Position numbers and translations under genes: made by a program. DNA of 64,000 nt, from the NCBI RefSeq assembly GCF_900156255.1, contig NZ_FTMK01000001.1, forward strand, positions 124,001-188,000, written 5' to 3'. A model generated the notes under the pieces. That model was given only the letters and a program-made list of their open reading frames with translations, ran no database searches and was not told the DNA's origin. Source of the stretch: Paracoccus thiocyanatus. Lineage in GTDB: Bacteria; Pseudomonadota; Alphaproteobacteria; Rhodobacterales; Rhodobacteraceae. Below, one piece after another: positions 62,809-64,000 of the stretch (positions are counted from its first letter, which is position 1; every line of letters begins with the position of its first letter).

Positions 62809-63642
62809 ATGAAACCTCTTGTCATCGCCGCCACCACGCTGGCTCTGGCTGTTCCTGCCCTGGCGCAGACGGAAACCACCCCTCCGGCCGAGCTGCCGGC
62901 CGAGCAGGTCGAGGGTGCGGCAGGCACGACCGAAAACGCCGCCGGGGCGGCGGATGCCGCGGCCGAACAGGCGGAAGAGGCCGCGGACCGCGCGGCCGAC
63001 GAATCCGGCGCCGCCGCCGCGGATGCGGCCGAGGATGCGGCCCAGGCCGCCGATGCGGCCAGCGACGCGGCCAATGAGGCGACGGGCGCCGCCGCCGGCA
63101 TGGGCGTTGCCCCCGACGCCCCGCCCGGCGATGCGATCCCCGCGGCCGAGGCCGACGCGGCCGGCGGCGCGGCCGACGATGCCGCCAATGCCGCCGAGGA
63201 CGCCGCCGCCGCGGCCAATGACGCAGCCGACGCGGCAGCCGACGCCGCCGAAGAGATGCCGGTCACGCCCCCCGACGTGAACCCGCCCGCCATCTCGGAA
63301 GCCGATCCGGGTGTGCTGTCGAGCTGGCTGACCAGCCGGCGCATCTGGACCACCAACCAGCCCTCGACCACCGAATGGACCGATCCCGCGGTCGAGGAGC
63401 GCCCCGCCGAATGGCAGGACATCGCCAAGGTGAACGATATCGTTCTGGACGATTCGGGGCAGGTCGTGGGCTATATCGCCGATATCGGCGGCTTCCTGGG
63501 CATCGGCGCCAAGAAGGTGCTGCTGGGCGTCGATGCGATCCACCTGATCACCATCGGCAACGACACCTTCTTCGCCACCAACTACACCAAGGCCGAGTTG
63601 GAGGCGCTGCCGGATTTCGACCAGAAGACCGTGCGGCAGTAA
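62809..63642 (+). CDS. Secreted PRC-barrel protein with Ala/Asp/Glu-rich linker
   Basis: A 277-residue exported protein. The signal peptide KPLVIAATTLALAVPALAQ is followed by about 115 residues rich in Ala, Asp and Glu (repeats such as AADAAEDAAQAADAA) resembling a charged helix or LEA-like segment. From about residue 195 comes a PRC-barrel domain: EWQDIAKVNDIVLDDSGQVV, YIADIGGFLGIGAKKVLLG. PRC-barrel proteins of this kind are frequent stress-regulon members. ATG 62809 has GGAAAGGA upstream, and an EcfG-like promoter lies further up. Function unknown. Confidence 0.88.
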   Translation: MKPLVIAATTLALAVPALAQTETTPPAELPAEQVEGAAGTTENAAGAADAAAEQAEEAADRAADESGAAAADAAEDAAQAADAASDAANEATGAAAGMGVAPDAPPGDAIPAAEADAAGGAADDAANAAEDAAAAANDAADAAADAAEEMPVTPPDVNPPAISEADPGVLSSWLTSRRIWTTNQPSTTEWTDPAVEERPAEWQDIAKVNDIVLDDSGQVVGYIADIGGFLGIGAKKVLLGVDAIHLITIGNDTFFATNYTKAELEALPDFDQKTVRQ

Positions 63643-63667
63643 ATTTCCGACCGATTTGGGACCAGCG

Positions 63668-63698
63668 GGGCGCCTTTCGGGGCGCCCTTGCGTTTTTT
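63668..63698 (+). terminator. Intrinsic terminator of the PRC-barrel gene
   Basis: GGGCGCC-tttcgg-GGCGCCC (63668-63687) followed by TTGCG and six T, 26 bp after the stop codon. It ends 13 bp before the tRNA-Asp promoter. Confidence 0.85.
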
Positions 63699-63710
63699 GC
63701 GCAATCGGCC

Positions 63711-63739
63711 TTGACGCCATGCGCGGCCATGCGTAAACC
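63711..63739 (+). promoter_or_regulatory. Promoter of the tRNA-Asp pair
   Basis: TTGACG (63711-63716) and TAAACC (63734-63739) are exactly 17 bp apart, the clearest sigma70-type promoter in the window. A leader hairpin CCCCGGA-cggcga-TCCGGGG (63748-63767) follows before the first tRNA. Confidence 0.75.
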
Positions 63740-63779
63740 CCCTCGCACCCCGGACGGCGATCCGGGGGAAGTGGTCTGC

Positions 63780-63856
63780 GCGGTTGTAGCTCAGTTGGTT
63801 AGAGTACCGGCCTGTCACGCCGGGGGTCGCGGGTTCGAGCCCCGTCAACCGCGCCA
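63780..63856 (+). tRNA. tRNA-Asp (anticodon GTC), copy 1
   Basis: A 77-nt gene starting GCGGTTGTAGCTCAGTTGG and ending with encoded CCA. Acceptor stem GCGGTTG/CAACCGC pairs fully. The anticodon stem CCGGC/GCCGG encloses CTGTCAC, giving GTC for GAC and GAU codons. The T-arm has GGTTCGAGCC. It is identical to the copy 26 bp downstream. Confidence 0.97.
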
Positions 63857-63882
63857 CCACCACCTTAACGAAGAAAAAATGC

Positions 63883-63959
63883 GCGGTTGTAGCTCAGTTG
63901 GTTAGAGTACCGGCCTGTCACGCCGGGGGTCGCGGGTTCGAGCCCCGTCAACCGCGCCA
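63883..63959 (+). tRNA. tRNA-Asp (anticodon GTC), copy 2
   Basis: Base-for-base the same as the first copy, with encoded CCA. The 26-bp spacer has no promoter or terminator, so both are likely cut from one transcript. The last 41 bases of the window after it show nothing recognisable. Confidence 0.97.
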
Positions 63960-64000
63960 TCTTTCCCCAAAATCCTGCAAGGCTTTGCCAGCCGCGCTTA

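Overview
The window is GC-rich, densely packed alphaproteobacterial chromosome of the Rhodobacteraceae, most likely Paracoccus. The genus call rests on gene families and order (lppC/rsmI/yraN/gshB, a SUF cluster with UPF0145 and Yip1 genes, ccmE-endolysin-holin-ccmF-ccmH, hisS-hisZ-hisG) and on an omega-transaminase at 33692-35053 that matches the characterised Paracoccus denitrificans enzyme as I remember it. It reads as core chromosome: no transposase, integrase, plasmid gene or CRISPR array was seen.

Layout. 1-3399: an LppC-type lipoprotein cut by the left edge, divergent from rsmI-yraN, then gshB. 3785-5299: ComM-like ATPase. 5435-13991: one tightly overlapping run, coaBC, cysteine desulfurase, sufB, UPF0145, sufC, sufD, two membrane genes (the second Yip1-like), sufS. 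14215-16632: tRNA-Arg(CCG) and a cytochrome b / octaheme cytochrome c pair. 16856-21029: a Zn/Cd-type P-ATPase divergent from a MerR regulator with a classic 19-bp-spacer operator, then a PACE efflux pump divergent from a LysR regulator. 21072-24503: purL, a structured short transcript or leader upstream of it, and a second LysR gene. 24807-30656: murI and cytochrome c maturation genes with an endolysin/holin pair inside. 30659-35053: NUDIX, DUF983, a GGDEF protein with degenerate receivers, DUF3572, omega-transaminase. 35272-39927: P450, alpha/beta hydrolase-like membrane protein, M48 peptidase, CoxE-like VWA protein and a 54-residue membrane peptide, all on the minus strand.

40034-49554: Ppx/GppA, rlmE, metY, a SIMPL-domain protein, a large GspL/GspC-like chimera, gatB, a SleB-type lipoprotein. 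49662-54144: DUF4177, slyX, the hisS-hisZ-hisG operon and a small secreted protein. 54200-57735: ftsY, DhnA-type class I aldolase and pgk. 57915-63642: two cyclophilins, YaiI and DUF2585 proteins, tyrS, anmK and a secreted PRC-barrel protein with an EcfG-like promoter. 63780-63959: two identical tRNA-Asp genes.

Most genes are housekeeping: Fe-S assembly, cytochrome c maturation, histidine and purine synthesis, translation, envelope maintenance. The less ordinary items are a candidate small RNA or attenuator before purL, a likely gene-transfer-agent lysis cassette inside the ccm genes, a one-gene GspL/GspC-like fusion, a membrane-tethered octaheme cytochrome, and a 16-bp element found five times just after stop codons.
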